Notes: generated by a model not told the origin, from the letters alone. A stretch of 64,000 bases of DNA from Paenibacillus cellulosilyticus (GCF_003182255.1 NZ_QGTQ01000036.1:1-64000); one strand, 5' to 3'. Positions 33,429 through 42,178 are shown, counted from the stretch's first letter. A program made the numbers and translations.

Positions 33429-34042
33429 TTCAAACCTTTCAACTGATGAAACAAGTGCTGACTCATCCGTTTAACTTCTACAATGACATTCAAGAGCCTA
33501 AGAAGATTCGGTGGATCGACGCCATCATCGTTATTGTTCTCGCTTTTCTTGCGAAGATGATCTCGATCGTTGTGACAGGCTATGCGTTCCAAACGAGAGA
33601 AGCGTATGAGGTCTCGTATATGCAGGAGCTCGTATGGCTGGTTGTGCCTTGGTTAACCTGGAGCATTGCGAATTGGGGCGTCAGTGCGATTCTCGATGGC
33701 GAGGGCAAGTTCAAAGAAGTATTTGTCGGCAGCGCATTCGCGCTTGTGCCCTATGTCATTATGATTGTACCGGTAACCTTGCTGACCAATTTGCTCGCGC
33801 TTGATGAGAACTCGATTTACTCGTTCCTCGTGAATGTAGCAATTTATTGGTCTGCTTGGCTGCTGCTCATTAAAGTCAAAGTGCTGCATGACTTCGAGCC
33901 GTGGAAAGTGATCTGGATTACGATACTTAGCATTATCGGTATCGCAATTATATGGTTTATCGGCATCCTGCTGTTCGGTCTGATGAACCAGCTGATTAAC
34001 TTCCTTACAGAGCTATGGCAAGAATTGAATTTCCGAAGGTAG
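33425..34042 (+). CDS. Yip1-domain membrane protein
   Basis: A 205-aa protein with five hydrophobic helices from ~33 onward, matching bacterial Yip1/YIPF-like proteins (a polar start, PFNFYNDIQEPKKIRWIDA, then helices). Yip1 proteins are integral membrane proteins of unknown role in bacteria. It is translationally coupled to the NHL/TPR gene and 11 nt upstream of the DUF5696 gene. Confidence 0.85.
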   Translation: MIQTFQLMKQVLTHPFNFYNDIQEPKKIRWIDAIIVIVLAFLAKMISIVVTGYAFQTREAYEVSYMQELVWLVVPWLTWSIANWGVSAILDGEGKFKEVFVGSAFALVPYVIMIVPVTLLTNLLALDENSIYSFLVNVAIYWSAWLLLIKVKVLHDFEPWKVIWITILSIIGIAIIWFIGILLFGLMNQLINFLTELWQELNFRR

Positions 34043-34053
34043 GAGGAGCGAGG

Positions 34054-36411
34054 ATGTTCAAACAACGTAAATGGCTGATCGCAGCGGCGATGTTGATCAT
34101 CGTCGGCGGTCTGTATCCTTACCTCGGGCTAGCAGAAGGCGAGTCGCAAGGTGAAGAGACGGCAGCTACGGCAGTCGTTGACACGGCAGATAGCGAAGCA
34201 GTGGCAGACGCAGTAGAGACAGACTCCGCTTCGGAGCCCGTCGTGATCGATGCTGCAGCAGATACGGGATCGACTGATTCAGAGGCTGTGCAGACTGAAG
34301 TGCCACTGACGGCCGTTACAGCTACAACGAAAGTATCGGAGAACGATAAGTACGAGCTGTATATCGACGAGAAGACAGGTAACGTCCGTGTCGTTGAGAA
34401 GTCGACGCAGCAGCAGTGGTTAGGTTCGCCGCAAGTGCCAAAGACGACGATGCCGAACAACAAGAAGTTCATGGATTCGCCAGCACACGTGAAATATACG
34501 TTGGGCGCGGATACAACATCGACGTATACGCTTAAAGAAAAAGAGAATAAATTCGAGATCGAGAAAACGGATTACGGCGCGAAAGTAACGTTCCATCTGA
34601 AAGAGGAAATCAGCTTTGCACTTGAGTACCGTCTGACGAATGATGGACTTGAAGTAACGATTCCGGATGATGCGATTAAAGAAGAAGGACAGGCGAAGCT
34701 GCTCAGCATTGAACCGCTGCCGTTCTGGAATGCCGCATCCGGTGATGAGAAGGGCGCATTGTTTGTACCAGACGGCTCTGGCGCGCTCATTACGTACAAG
34801 AAGGAACATGCGCAGTTCTTCGCTGGCTATTCCCAGACGATTTACGGTGATGATGACGCATACGTTGCAGCATCTCATACCGATATCGACAGCGAATGGG
34901 AGAGGGCGCTTCCTTTTAAAGAGAAAATCGCGCTGCCGGTATTCGGCAACTACCGTAACGGCATTGGTTCCCTCGGGATCGTAACGCAGGGCCAATACGA
35001 TGCGAAGATTAATGCGACTCCGTCGGGTATTCGTGCTATTCCGATGTATCGCACGTCGACAGAATTCATTTACCGGAAGCAGGACGTTATTTTCATCGGT
35101 ACATCCGGTCAAATTCCATTCTTCCAAGGCGATCGAATTCCTGGCGACCGTAAGGTGCGGTTCGTTACATTGGAAGGTCAAGATGCGAACTATGTTGGCC
35201 TTGCAAAAGCTTACCGGAACTACTTGACGACTGAACAAAATGTTCAGCAAGTTGAGCAGGACGGTTATCCAATCAGCATCAAGTTATTCGGCGGTCTCAT
35301 TCGCGACGACCTTATTGGATCGACCTTTATTAAGATGACGACGTTCGAGCAGGCAAAAACCATTATCGATGCTTATGCGTCGAAAGGGATGACGAATCTC
35401 GAGCTGACGTTTGAAGGTTGGTCGGATGAAGGGATGTACGGCGATCAACCGGATCATTTCCCTGTCGAGAAAAGCCTCGGCGGATCAAAAGATCTGAAGG
35501 AGCTTGCTGCCTATGCGAAGCAGAAGGGCGTTAAGCTGTATCTGCAAGCAAACTATGCACGTGCTTATTCGGAGAGTGATGGAATGAGCAAGAGCAAAGA
35601 TGCGATTCGCGGCATGGATAAGCAAGTGAAGGAAGATCCGAACTACTACATCTCCGAGCGCTGGAACAAAGATTACGAAATGTTCTACCTGATGAAGCCA
35701 GAGCGTGTCGTTGACAAGCATGTGATGAAAGAGCTTGATAACTATGCAGATCTTGGCGTTGACGGCGTTCAACTGTCGTATTGGGGAGATATGCTTTACT
35801 CCGACCTTGATCCACGGACACTGACGCAGCGCGAGCAAACGGCAAGTGCTTGGGTTAGTGCGCTTGATGCTATTCGCGGCAAAGTCGGCAGCACGGGGGT
35901 TGATTACGGCTTCGCCTATACGCTTGGTCATGTCAATCGGATCGAGAATGTGCCGCTCGACTCCAGTCACTTCATCATGATGGATGAGACGGTTCCATTC
36001 TATCAAATTGCAGTACATGGCCTCGTACCTTACTCGGCGTCGCCAATTAACCTGCGTGATGATGCTGAAGTAGAGAAGCTTCGTGCACTGGAATATGGTG
36101 CATTGCCTAGCCTCGAGCTCACTTATGAGGAAACAAGCAAACTTCAGCGGACGTTGGAAACTCGCCTGCTTAGCTCGCAATATACATCATGGATCGATAA
36201 AGCAGCGTCCGAATACAAGGAATCCGCTTCTTATTATGAAAGCATCGCTGGCAAAGCGATTACGAATCATGAGAAGCTGTCGTCGGACGTATCCCGTACA
36301 ACCTATGAGGGCGGCACGCAAATCATCGTGAACTACGGCGATGCGGATGCAATCGTAGACGGCGTGTCTGTACCTGCACTTGGTTACACGGTGCGGAACG
36401 GGGGTCAATAA
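34054..36411 (+). CDS. Secreted DUF5696-type, TIM-barrel-like protein
   Basis: A ~785-aa exported protein. A signal/anchor segment is at ~5-27, an acidic low-complexity linker at ~28-90, a beta-rich N-terminal region at ~100-395, a probable (beta/alpha)8 barrel at ~410-690 (IIDAYASKGMTNLELTFEGWSDEG; KGVKLYLQANYARAYSE; LDNYADLGVDGVQLSYWGDM), and a C-terminal small beta domain. The layout resembles glycoside hydrolases of the GH101/GH129 kind and acidic residues sit at barrel strand ends (FEGWSDE, SYWGD), but catalytic residues are not established. AGGAGGAGC before ATG 34054 sets the start over an upstream in-frame ATG. Confidence 0.8.
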   Translation: MFKQRKWLIAAAMLIIVGGLYPYLGLAEGESQGEETAATAVVDTADSEAVADAVETDSASEPVVIDAAADTGSTDSEAVQTEVPLTAVTATTKVSENDKYELYIDEKTGNVRVVEKSTQQQWLGSPQVPKTTMPNNKKFMDSPAHVKYTLGADTTSTYTLKEKENKFEIEKTDYGAKVTFHLKEEISFALEYRLTNDGLEVTIPDDAIKEEGQAKLLSIEPLPFWNAASGDEKGALFVPDGSGALITYKKEHAQFFAGYSQTIYGDDDAYVAASHTDIDSEWERALPFKEKIALPVFGNYRNGIGSLGIVTQGQYDAKINATPSGIRAIPMYRTSTEFIYRKQDVIFIGTSGQIPFFQGDRIPGDRKVRFVTLEGQDANYVGLAKAYRNYLTTEQNVQQVEQDGYPISIKLFGGLIRDDLIGSTFIKMTTFEQAKTIIDAYASKGMTNLELTFEGWSDEGMYGDQPDHFPVEKSLGGSKDLKELAAYAKQKGVKLYLQANYARAYSESDGMSKSKDAIRGMDKQVKEDPNYYISERWNKDYEMFYLMKPERVVDKHVMKELDNYADLGVDGVQLSYWGDMLYSDLDPRTLTQREQTASAWVSALDAIRGKVGSTGVDYGFAYTLGHVNRIENVPLDSSHFIMMDETVPFYQIAVHGLVPYSASPINLRDDAEVEKLRALEYGALPSLELTYEETSKLQRTLETRLLSSQYTSWIDKAASEYKESASYYESIAGKAITNHEKLSSDVSRTTYEGGTQIIVNYGDADAIVDGVSVPALGYTVRNGGQ

Positions 36412-36413
36412 CC

Positions 36414-37292
36414 ATGAAGAAAAAACTAGGGCTCTCGATGAGAGGACGTCATATCCTAGAAGGTTATTCCTTCATTTCACTATGGATTGCCGGATTCTTC
36501 TTATTCATGGCTGTACCGCTGGGACGTTCCTTCTACTTCTCCATTAACAACATGGAGAGCAGTAAGAACGGTCTGCAAGCGACTTACGTCGGCATGCTGA
36601 ACTATCGGTCAGCGTTTTCGACTGATATCGACTTCCTGCCGCTTCTGAAGTCGACGATGACGACGATGCTGACGCAAGTACCGCTTATTCTTATTTTCGC
36701 AATGTTCAGCGCCCTGCTGCTTAACGGTAAAATCAAAGGCCGGACGATCTTCCGGGGAATCTTCTTCCTTCCGGTTATTATCGCCTCCGGTGCGGTATTG
36801 AAGGAGCTGATGCAGCAAGGTGCTGCACAGCTTCCAATCTTCACGCAAGATGATCTGTTCAACAAATTAGGCGGCTTTATCCCCGAGAATATTTTGGAGC
36901 CCCTGCTGAAGTACGCAGACTCGCTGACACTTGTCATGTGGGACTCTGGCGTTCAGATTCTGATCTTTATCGCAGGCTTGCAGACGATTTCACCACAATT
37001 GTATGAAGCAGCGAAGATGGACGGCGCAACGAAGTGGGAAAGCTTCTGGAAAGTTACGTTCCCGATGATTATCCCAATGCTGTTCGTTAACACGCTCTAC
37101 AGTATCGTAAACATGTTCACGAAGGCCGATAACAAGGTGATGGACTATATTAACCAGCAGGCCTTCCAAAAGAACAACTACGGTTATGGAGCGGCGCTTG
37201 GATGGATTTATTTCGTCCTGATCGCAATCGTACTTGCTATTGTATTTATTATTTTCCGCAGAAGCTTAGCTGCTTCGGAAGGAAGGGGGTAA
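36414..37292 (+). CDS. Sugar ABC permease, MalF/LplB-like (pair 2)
   Basis: A 292-aa permease with EAA loop EAAKMDGATKWESFWKVTFP (~197) and six helices. It begins 2 nt after the DUF5696 stop, with GGGGG in the overlap as ribosome binding site. It is the second MalF-like protein of the cluster; its sequence differs clearly from the pair-1 permease. Confidence 0.92.
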   Translation: MKKKLGLSMRGRHILEGYSFISLWIAGFFLFMAVPLGRSFYFSINNMESSKNGLQATYVGMLNYRSAFSTDIDFLPLLKSTMTTMLTQVPLILIFAMFSALLLNGKIKGRTIFRGIFFLPVIIASGAVLKELMQQGAAQLPIFTQDDLFNKLGGFIPENILEPLLKYADSLTLVMWDSGVQILIFIAGLQTISPQLYEAAKMDGATKWESFWKVTFPMIIPMLFVNTLYSIVNMFTKADNKVMDYINQQAFQKNNYGYGAALGWIYFVLIAIVLAIVFIIFRRSLAASEGRG

Positions 37293-37298
37293 AGAGCG

Positions 37299-38279
37299 AT
37301 GACAACATTAAAAATTCGCCAGCTTTCGGACATCTCGGTAAAGACAAATGCAGTTTGGAAGCACACTGCCGCTAAGCGCGGACGGAGCATTGTCGGCATG
37401 GCGTTCTACTACTTCGTGCTGCTTAGTCTGTCATTCGTCTTTGTTTACCCTCTGCTGTACATTATTTCAAAATCGCTGATGAGGCCGGAAGATGTTGCCG
37501 ATGCGACGATCCGCTGGATTCCGAAAATGTTCAGCCTTAATAACTACAAAATCGCAGCGGAGTATCTCAACTACTGGCCGTCCTTCCTGAACAGTATCAT
37601 CATCTCGTTCGGCAGTGCGATTCTGCAAATTATCAGCTGCTCGCTTATCGGATATGGATTCGCTCGTTATCGGTTCCCAGGCCAAGCGTTCTGGTTGGCC
37701 ATGGTCGTCTTTACGTTCCTGGTGCCGCCGCAAACGATCGTCGTACCGTTGTTTACGTTCTTCCTGGATTTAGGGTGGATGAATACGCACCTGCCATTTA
37801 TCGTGCCAGCTATTATGGGTCACGGCTTGAAAGGCGCACTGTTCGTTCTGATCTTTATCCAGTTCTACAGGCAGCTGCCGCATGTACTTGAGGAAGCTGC
37901 TCGTATCGACGGCGCTGGAGCATTCCGGACGTACTGGAGAATCATGCTCCCCCTAGCGAAGCCAGCAATGCTTGTTGTTTTCCTGTTCTCGGTCGTATGG
38001 CACTGGAATGACCTGTTCGAGCCGAACCTGTACCTGCTCGTGCCAGAGTACTTCAACCTATCGCAGAGTATGGCGTTCTTCAACGGTATCGCGGACATGA
38101 GTGCGCAGCAAGCGGGAGCTTCTACAGGTGCTGCGAGTGCGATTGGCCAAGCGCCAACGCTGCAAAATCAGATTATGGCTGGTGTCATGCTGACGATTTT
38201 GCCAATACTTCTTCTGTATCTCTTCACACAGCGTTACTTCGTTGAAAGTGTGGAACGTACAGGTATCGCGGGCGAATAA
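37299..38279 (+). CDS. Sugar ABC permease, MalG/LplC-like (pair 2)
   Basis: A 326-aa permease with EAA loop EAARIDGAGAFRTYWRIMLP (~201). A ~25-residue insertion rich in Ala/Gln/Ser (MSAQQAGASTGAASAIGQAP) sits in the last periplasmic-side loop. Last gene of the cluster, followed by a terminator. GGAAGGGGG precedes ATG. Confidence 0.92.
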   Translation: MTTLKIRQLSDISVKTNAVWKHTAAKRGRSIVGMAFYYFVLLSLSFVFVYPLLYIISKSLMRPEDVADATIRWIPKMFSLNNYKIAAEYLNYWPSFLNSIIISFGSAILQIISCSLIGYGFARYRFPGQAFWLAMVVFTFLVPPQTIVVPLFTFFLDLGWMNTHLPFIVPAIMGHGLKGALFVLIFIQFYRQLPHVLEEAARIDGAGAFRTYWRIMLPLAKPAMLVVFLFSVVWHWNDLFEPNLYLLVPEYFNLSQSMAFFNGIADMSAQQAGASTGAASAIGQAPTLQNQIMAGVMLTILPILLLYLFTQRYFVESVERTGIAGE

Positions 38280-38324
38280 TCCGCAGCGATAGTATAAGAG
38301 GTTGTTCAACAATATAACAACATC

Positions 38325-38368
38325 CAAGCGCTCTTGAGCTTCGTTACGAAGCTTGGGGGCGCTTTTTC
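38325..38368 (+). terminator. Terminator of the 9-gene cluster
   Basis: AAGCGC...GAGCTTCG pairs with CGAAGCTT...GCGCTT around TTA, followed by TTTTTC. Confidence 0.85.
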
Positions 38369-38440
38369 ATTGGAGATGGGAATGCTATAATCTGGACATG
38401 ACGTGAGTATGAACAACCATGGGAAGGGCTGAGGATAGCT

Positions 38441-39826
38441 ATGCAGCGTGCATCGAAGGTATTGTATTTGGCAGGGATTATCCTATGCTTCTTGACGATA
38501 ATAGCTGCAGAGTTAATCTGGATTCCTGATCCATTCAGGTGGCCTGGTGGCCGAACTTGGCTTGAAACGATCGATACGCTTCTCTACGTGCCATCAATCA
38601 TTGCATTATGCTGGATCGTTGGAGCAGGCCTTGCGCTGCAGACACAGCGATCTATTTTCCGGACAGTCATTCGTTTGCTTATCATTATTGCAGGAGCTAT
38701 GACCTGTTACTTCGCTTGGACGGCGCCGCGAAGTATTGTGGAATGGATCGGATTGCTCGTGATCGGTTGGCTGCTAGTTCTGATTGACATGGTGGCAACG
38801 GAGCGTGCTTATCGGCGAAGAAACCGAATGCGGCGTATGCCCGTTCAAAGCGTAAGTTTTATTGTAATTCAACTCCTTCTGCTCGCTCTACTAGAAACGC
38901 CTATTCGATACAATGTAACCTATCCGGGTCTAACGATGGATATGAACCACTATGCAAAGGTAGAGGGCGGGAGCGTACATAGTCAGTTAACAGGTGTGCT
39001 TGTCTTCGAACGCCGAGCATTAACGCTCGATTGGATGCTTTCACATTGGTTATCTACATATGAATTGAGTCCGATCCCGCCGAATCAGCAGCCGCTACGC
39101 GAAGCCTATGCCGAGGTTGTAGCGATGAAATCAGAGGCAGAGACAGCAGCTGCTGCTGTTGCCTTGAGCAAGCTTGGATTGGGCAAAGGAGCGATCGCTG
39201 AAGGCGTCACGATTACTGCAATCTCGAAGGATGCGCCTGCGCAAGGCGTTCTGAAGGCTGGTGATCGCATCGTTCGCGTGGCCGGCAAAGAAACAAACGA
39301 CATTGTTGTACTTTCACAGGTCATGACGGATATAAAAGCAGGCACGAGCGTGCAAGTCGCATACGTGCGAGATGGTGAGTCACAAACGGCATTGGTTCCT
39401 ACAGGTGAGGCGATAGACGAAGATAATCGCAATAAGAAGCGGGCAGTGTTTGGTATTTCGGTGCAAACGGCTTATCAGTATGACGTGCCCCGTAATGTGG
39501 ATTATGAGCGGCCATACGCACATATCGGAGGGCCATCGCATGGTGCGATGCTGACACTGACGATTATTGATCAGTTGACACCTAATGGTGTAACGCATGG
39601 ATGGCGGGTTGCCGGAACGGGGACGATTGAGCCGGATGGCACTGTTGGACCAGTGGGTGGTGTGATGCAGAAGGCGTATGCGGTTCATCGAACGGACGCC
39701 GAAGTATTCTTCGTACCTGAAAGTGAAGTCGATGAGGCAAAGCGTGGTGCGCCGGACATGCGAATTGTACCAGTATCAACAATCGATGATATTCTGGATT
39801 GGTTGAAGACGAATAAGAAGGATTAA
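38441..39826 (+). CDS. Polytopic PDZ-Lon membrane protease
   Basis: A 461-aa protein with four to five N-terminal membrane helices (~8-27, 45-66, 75-93, 98-117, 135-152), an extracytoplasmic stretch, a PDZ domain at ~250-318 (AQGVLKAGDRIVRVAGKE), and a Lon-type peptidase domain at ~335-455. The Lon Ser-Lys dyad is present: Ser366 in GGPSHGAML and Lys411 in GGVMQKAYAV. YlbL-type PDZ-Lon proteins have the same C-terminal half but usually one membrane anchor, so the multi-pass N-terminus is unusual. It probably cleaves membrane or exported proteins outside the cytoplasm. Monocistronic. Confidence 0.87.
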   Translation: MQRASKVLYLAGIILCFLTIIAAELIWIPDPFRWPGGRTWLETIDTLLYVPSIIALCWIVGAGLALQTQRSIFRTVIRLLIIIAGAMTCYFAWTAPRSIVEWIGLLVIGWLLVLIDMVATERAYRRRNRMRRMPVQSVSFIVIQLLLLALLETPIRYNVTYPGLTMDMNHYAKVEGGSVHSQLTGVLVFERRALTLDWMLSHWLSTYELSPIPPNQQPLREAYAEVVAMKSEAETAAAAVALSKLGLGKGAIAEGVTITAISKDAPAQGVLKAGDRIVRVAGKETNDIVVLSQVMTDIKAGTSVQVAYVRDGESQTALVPTGEAIDEDNRNKKRAVFGISVQTAYQYDVPRNVDYERPYAHIGGPSHGAMLTLTIIDQLTPNGVTHGWRVAGTGTIEPDGTVGPVGGVMQKAYAVHRTDAEVFFVPESEVDEAKRGAPDMRIVPVSTIDDILDWLKTNKKD

Positions 39827-39829
39827 ATG

Positions 39830-39874
39830 AAGCTTTCTCGGCGACCTAATGGCCGCCGGGAAAGCTTTTTTATT
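39830..39874 (+). terminator. Terminator after the PDZ-Lon gene
   Basis: AAGCTTTC pairs with GAAAGCTT with GGCG/CGCC-type inner pairing, followed by TTTTTATTTT. Confidence 0.9.
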
Positions 39875-39987
39875 TTATCTAACAATAGCACTCGATTGGA
39901 TGATATTACCGCGCCTTACGTTTAGAGGAGTGGGAGATAGTAAGTACGGCAATAAAATGAACTAGATTAAGGAAGGTGCCAGATTAG

Positions 39988-41013
39988 ATGAATCAACGTA
40001 AATCAGGGAGAACAATGAAACTGGGCAAGTATGCAGCAACGATTTTTCTATCGGCTGTACTGATCTTCAGCGTACCAAGTACGATTCATGCAGTAGGCAA
40101 GGGAGCCAAGGGTCCAGATGTGTATGTTATTCAGGGGATGCTGAAATCGCTGGGCAGCTACTCAGGACCAATCGATGGCAAGTACAATGAAGCAACCGTT
40201 CGCGGGGTCAAATATTATCAGAAGCAGCACGGCTTACCTGTAACAGGCTCTGTAGATGCAAAGACGCTTCAGTCGATCAGCTACTCGTATTCTCAAACAA
40301 AGTCCAAAGCAAAAGCAAACACGTCCCGCACAAAAGGAACGGGTGGCGCCAAAAAGATTGGCGGCGGTAAAGGTCGTAGCGGTGTAGGAGCTAAAGGAAT
40401 TGGCGGTGCTAAAGGACTTGGCGGCGGAGCCGGCCAAGGAGGGACAGGCGGCAAAGGAACTGGCGGCGGAAGCGGCCAAGGAGGAGCAGGCGGTAAAGGC
40501 ATTGGCGGCGGAGGCGGCCAAGGGGGAGCAGGCGGTAATAGCTTTGGCGGCGGAAGCGGCCAAGGGGGAGCAGGCGGTAATAGCTTTGGCGGCGGAAGCG
40601 GCCAAGGGGGAGCAGGCGGTAATGGCTTTGGCGGCGGAGGCGGCCAAGGAGGAGCAGGCGGTAAAGGCTTTGGCGGCGGAGGCGGTCAAGGAGAAGAAGG
40701 CGGCAAAGGCTTTGGCGGCGGAGGCACTCAAAGAGAAGAAGGCGGCAAAGGCTTTGGCGGCGGAGGCACTCAAAGAGAAGAAGGCGGCAAAGGCTTTGGT
40801 GGCGGCCAAGGTACAGAGGAGCAAGGTGAACAAGGGCAGCAATTGGAAGAGAAGTCACAACCGTCTCCACAACCAGCCCCAGCCCCAGCACCACAGCCAG
40901 CTCCTGCGCCACAACCAGCGCCTCAGCCCGCACCACAACCGGCTCCAATTCAGCCGAAGTCTGGTGGATATCAAGGCGGTCAGCAGAAGCCTGAGGGCGG
41001 CAGCTCGTACTGA
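39988..41013 (+). CDS. Secreted glycine-rich repeat protein with peptidoglycan-binding domain
   Basis: A 341-aa protein with a signal peptide (~12-36), a PG_binding_1-like domain at ~38-92 (GPDVYVIQGMLKSLGSYSGPIDGKYNEATVRGVKYYQKQHGLPVTGSVDAKTLQ), a Gly/Lys-rich repeat region at ~115-275, a Gln/Glu stretch, and a Pro-Ala repeat at ~290-320 of wall-spanning type. The Gly region is made of 14-residue units of the form GGGSGQGGAGGNSF, later changing to GGGTQREEGGKGF. It is probably a cell-wall-attached surface protein; no enzyme domain is seen. Start: AAGGAAGGTG before ATG 39988; an ATG nine codons later is also possible. Confidence 0.82.
   Translation: MNQRKSGRTMKLGKYAATIFLSAVLIFSVPSTIHAVGKGAKGPDVYVIQGMLKSLGSYSGPIDGKYNEATVRGVKYYQKQHGLPVTGSVDAKTLQSISYSYSQTKSKAKANTSRTKGTGGAKKIGGGKGRSGVGAKGIGGAKGLGGGAGQGGTGGKGTGGGSGQGGAGGKGIGGGGGQGGAGGNSFGGGSGQGGAGGNSFGGGSGQGGAGGNGFGGGGGQGGAGGKGFGGGGGQGEEGGKGFGGGGTQREEGGKGFGGGGTQREEGGKGFGGGQGTEEQGEQGQQLEEKSQPSPQPAPAPAPQPAPAPQPAPQPAPQPAPIQPKSGGYQGGQQKPEGGSSY
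40420..40797 (+). repeat. Nine tandem 42-bp repeat units
   Basis: Units start at 40420, 40462, 40504, 40546, 40588, 40630, 40672, 40714 and 40756, each exactly 42 nt, followed by a partial tenth. Units 8 and 9 are identical and units 4 and 5 differ at one base. The period is a multiple of three, so copy-number change keeps the frame. Confidence 0.92.
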
Positions 41014-41033
41014 CGTTTCAACGATAGAAGCAC

Positions 41034-41082
41034 ACAACAAAAAACGTGGCCTCCACAATGGGAGCCACGTTTTTTGTTGTTA
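41034..41082. terminator. Bidirectional terminator
   Basis: ACAACAAAAAACGTGGC (41034-41050) pairs with GCCACGTTTTTTGTTGT (41064-41080). It separates the Gly-rich gene from the convergent regulator gene, whose stop codon touches the stem. Confidence 0.92.
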
Positions 41083-41988
41083 TGTCCGATAGTAAAGCTT
41101 GAAGGCAATGTCTTGATAATAGTTGCCGAAGCCGGAGCCATAAATCGTAAGACCGCCAACGTTGGCAGCATCCTCTTCAACCGCAAGTCTGAACTTCCAC
41201 TGCAGGCTGCGAATCGATACATCGTCTATCGTTACATCGGATACTTTGAGTCCGTCGATGAACGTGCCGGCGTGCGTAATTTTGATCCGAACAAGCAGTC
41301 CATATTGATTAATGTGCAGACCCCACCATTCTGGTGTGTAGCGTCCGCGTGTACCGCCGAAATCGCCAGGGCTCGTCCACATGCCGATCTTAATATCATT
41401 CAAGTAGAACGAAATGTCCGATGGCCAATTGTCGTTGGTCAGTGGTGCCTCCGATGCGAGTTCCATCGAAATATCGAGTTCCTCAGGGATTTCGTTGTCC
41501 ATGAGATAGTTAGGTACCTTATACTCTACAAAACCTTGTGAGAACCATAGAATCTTAGCGTCTACGCGTTCCGCATTCAAGAAGTAGCGCGGTTCATCAA
41601 AGCTGCCGCCAACAAGTCCTTGCTTCGTTGCAAGGCCGCAGGTTGGTTTAACATCGAAATCGGTGTAATGGCCAACCATGACCGAAGACGTATGCTGATT
41701 GATCCGGGAGCTGCCCTTAATAGGGAATGCGATGTCGATTCGGTCTGTGCTAAGCGAGCACAGCTTCTGGCCGCCGCCTTTGCCGGGAATCATCTCGATA
41801 TGAATAATGCCGGCTTTCTCGAGCTTTTTCACGTGCATCGTAATGATCGAGTTGCTGAGGCTAACCGCAGAGGCAAGATCCTTCATGATCATAGGCTGTT
41901 GGGTGAGCAGTTCGATGATTTTGATGCGGACGGGACTCGATAAGGCTTCGAATACGGGCAGATTATCTTCGGATATGATGATCTCCAT
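41080..41988 (-). CDS. ArsR-type regulator with large C-terminal beta-rich domain
   Basis: A ~302-aa protein. The N-terminal winged helix (~8-80: VFEALSSPVRIKIIELLTQQPMIMKDLASAVSLSNSIITMHVKKLEKAGII) is of ArsR type. The rest (~90-300) is a beta-rich domain with many Trp/Tyr/Gly (KILWFSQGFVEYKVPNYL; TPEWWGLHINQYGLLVRIK), unlike metal-sensing ArsR proteins. That suggests a carbohydrate or related ligand. It is divergent from a GH51 arabinofuranosidase, its likely target. Start uncertain: ATG 41988 follows a GAGG at long spacing; ATG 42006 is in frame but lacks a ribosome binding site. Confidence 0.8.
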   Translation of the reverse strand: MEIIISEDNLPVFEALSSPVRIKIIELLTQQPMIMKDLASAVSLSNSIITMHVKKLEKAGIIHIEMIPGKGGGQKLCSLSTDRIDIAFPIKGSSRINQHTSSVMVGHYTDFDVKPTCGLATKQGLVGGSFDEPRYFLNAERVDAKILWFSQGFVEYKVPNYLMDNEIPEELDISMELASEAPLTNDNWPSDISFYLNDIKIGMWTSPGDFGGTRGRYTPEWWGLHINQYGLLVRIKITHAGTFIDGLKVSDVTIDDVSIRSLQWKFRLAVEEDAANVGGLTIYGSGFGNYYQDIAFKLYYRT

Positions 41989-42008
41989 CTTGGGATAAAA
42001 CCTCATTT

Positions 42009-42018
42009 ACATTAATGT
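42009..42018. promoter_or_regulatory. ACATTAATGT palindrome at the regulator start
   Basis: A perfect 10-bp palindrome next to the start of the ArsR-type gene. It is a possible autoregulatory operator. Confidence 0.4.
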
Positions 42019-42114
42019 TAATGACTTTACTAAAATGATACATTGAAAAAGTGTGTTTGACAAGGAAACAGTTAGGGCGAGGAATCTTTTTACAGCAGTC
42101 AGTGTGCCCTTTGT

Positions 42115-42143
42115 TTGACAACTCTAAACCATTCCTTTACGAT
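42115..42143 (+). promoter_or_regulatory. Promoter for the GH51 gene
   Basis: TTGACA (42115-42120) and TACGAT (42138-42143) are 17 nt apart. The second element overlaps the start of the 42142 inverted repeat. Another TTGACA lies at 42057-42062. Confidence 0.55.
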
Positions 42144-42178
42144 ATTAAATGACAACTGATTTATAAACCATTTAATAT
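42142..42178. promoter_or_regulatory. Inverted repeat overlapping the GH51 promoter
   Basis: ATATTAAATG and CATTTAATAT are perfect 10-nt arms 17 nt apart, covering the -10 and the probable transcription start. Candidate operator for the divergent ArsR-type regulator. Confidence 0.6.

Noticed and set aside
40420-40797. CRISPR array
   Set aside because: The repeats are contiguous without unique spacers and lie inside a coding frame; no cas genes nearby.
40234-40948. Long Ala- and Leu/Arg-rich frames on both strands over the Gly-rich gene
   Set aside because: The 42-bp repeat length is a multiple of three and GC-rich, so several frames stay open by chance; only the 39988 frame has a signal peptide and domain.
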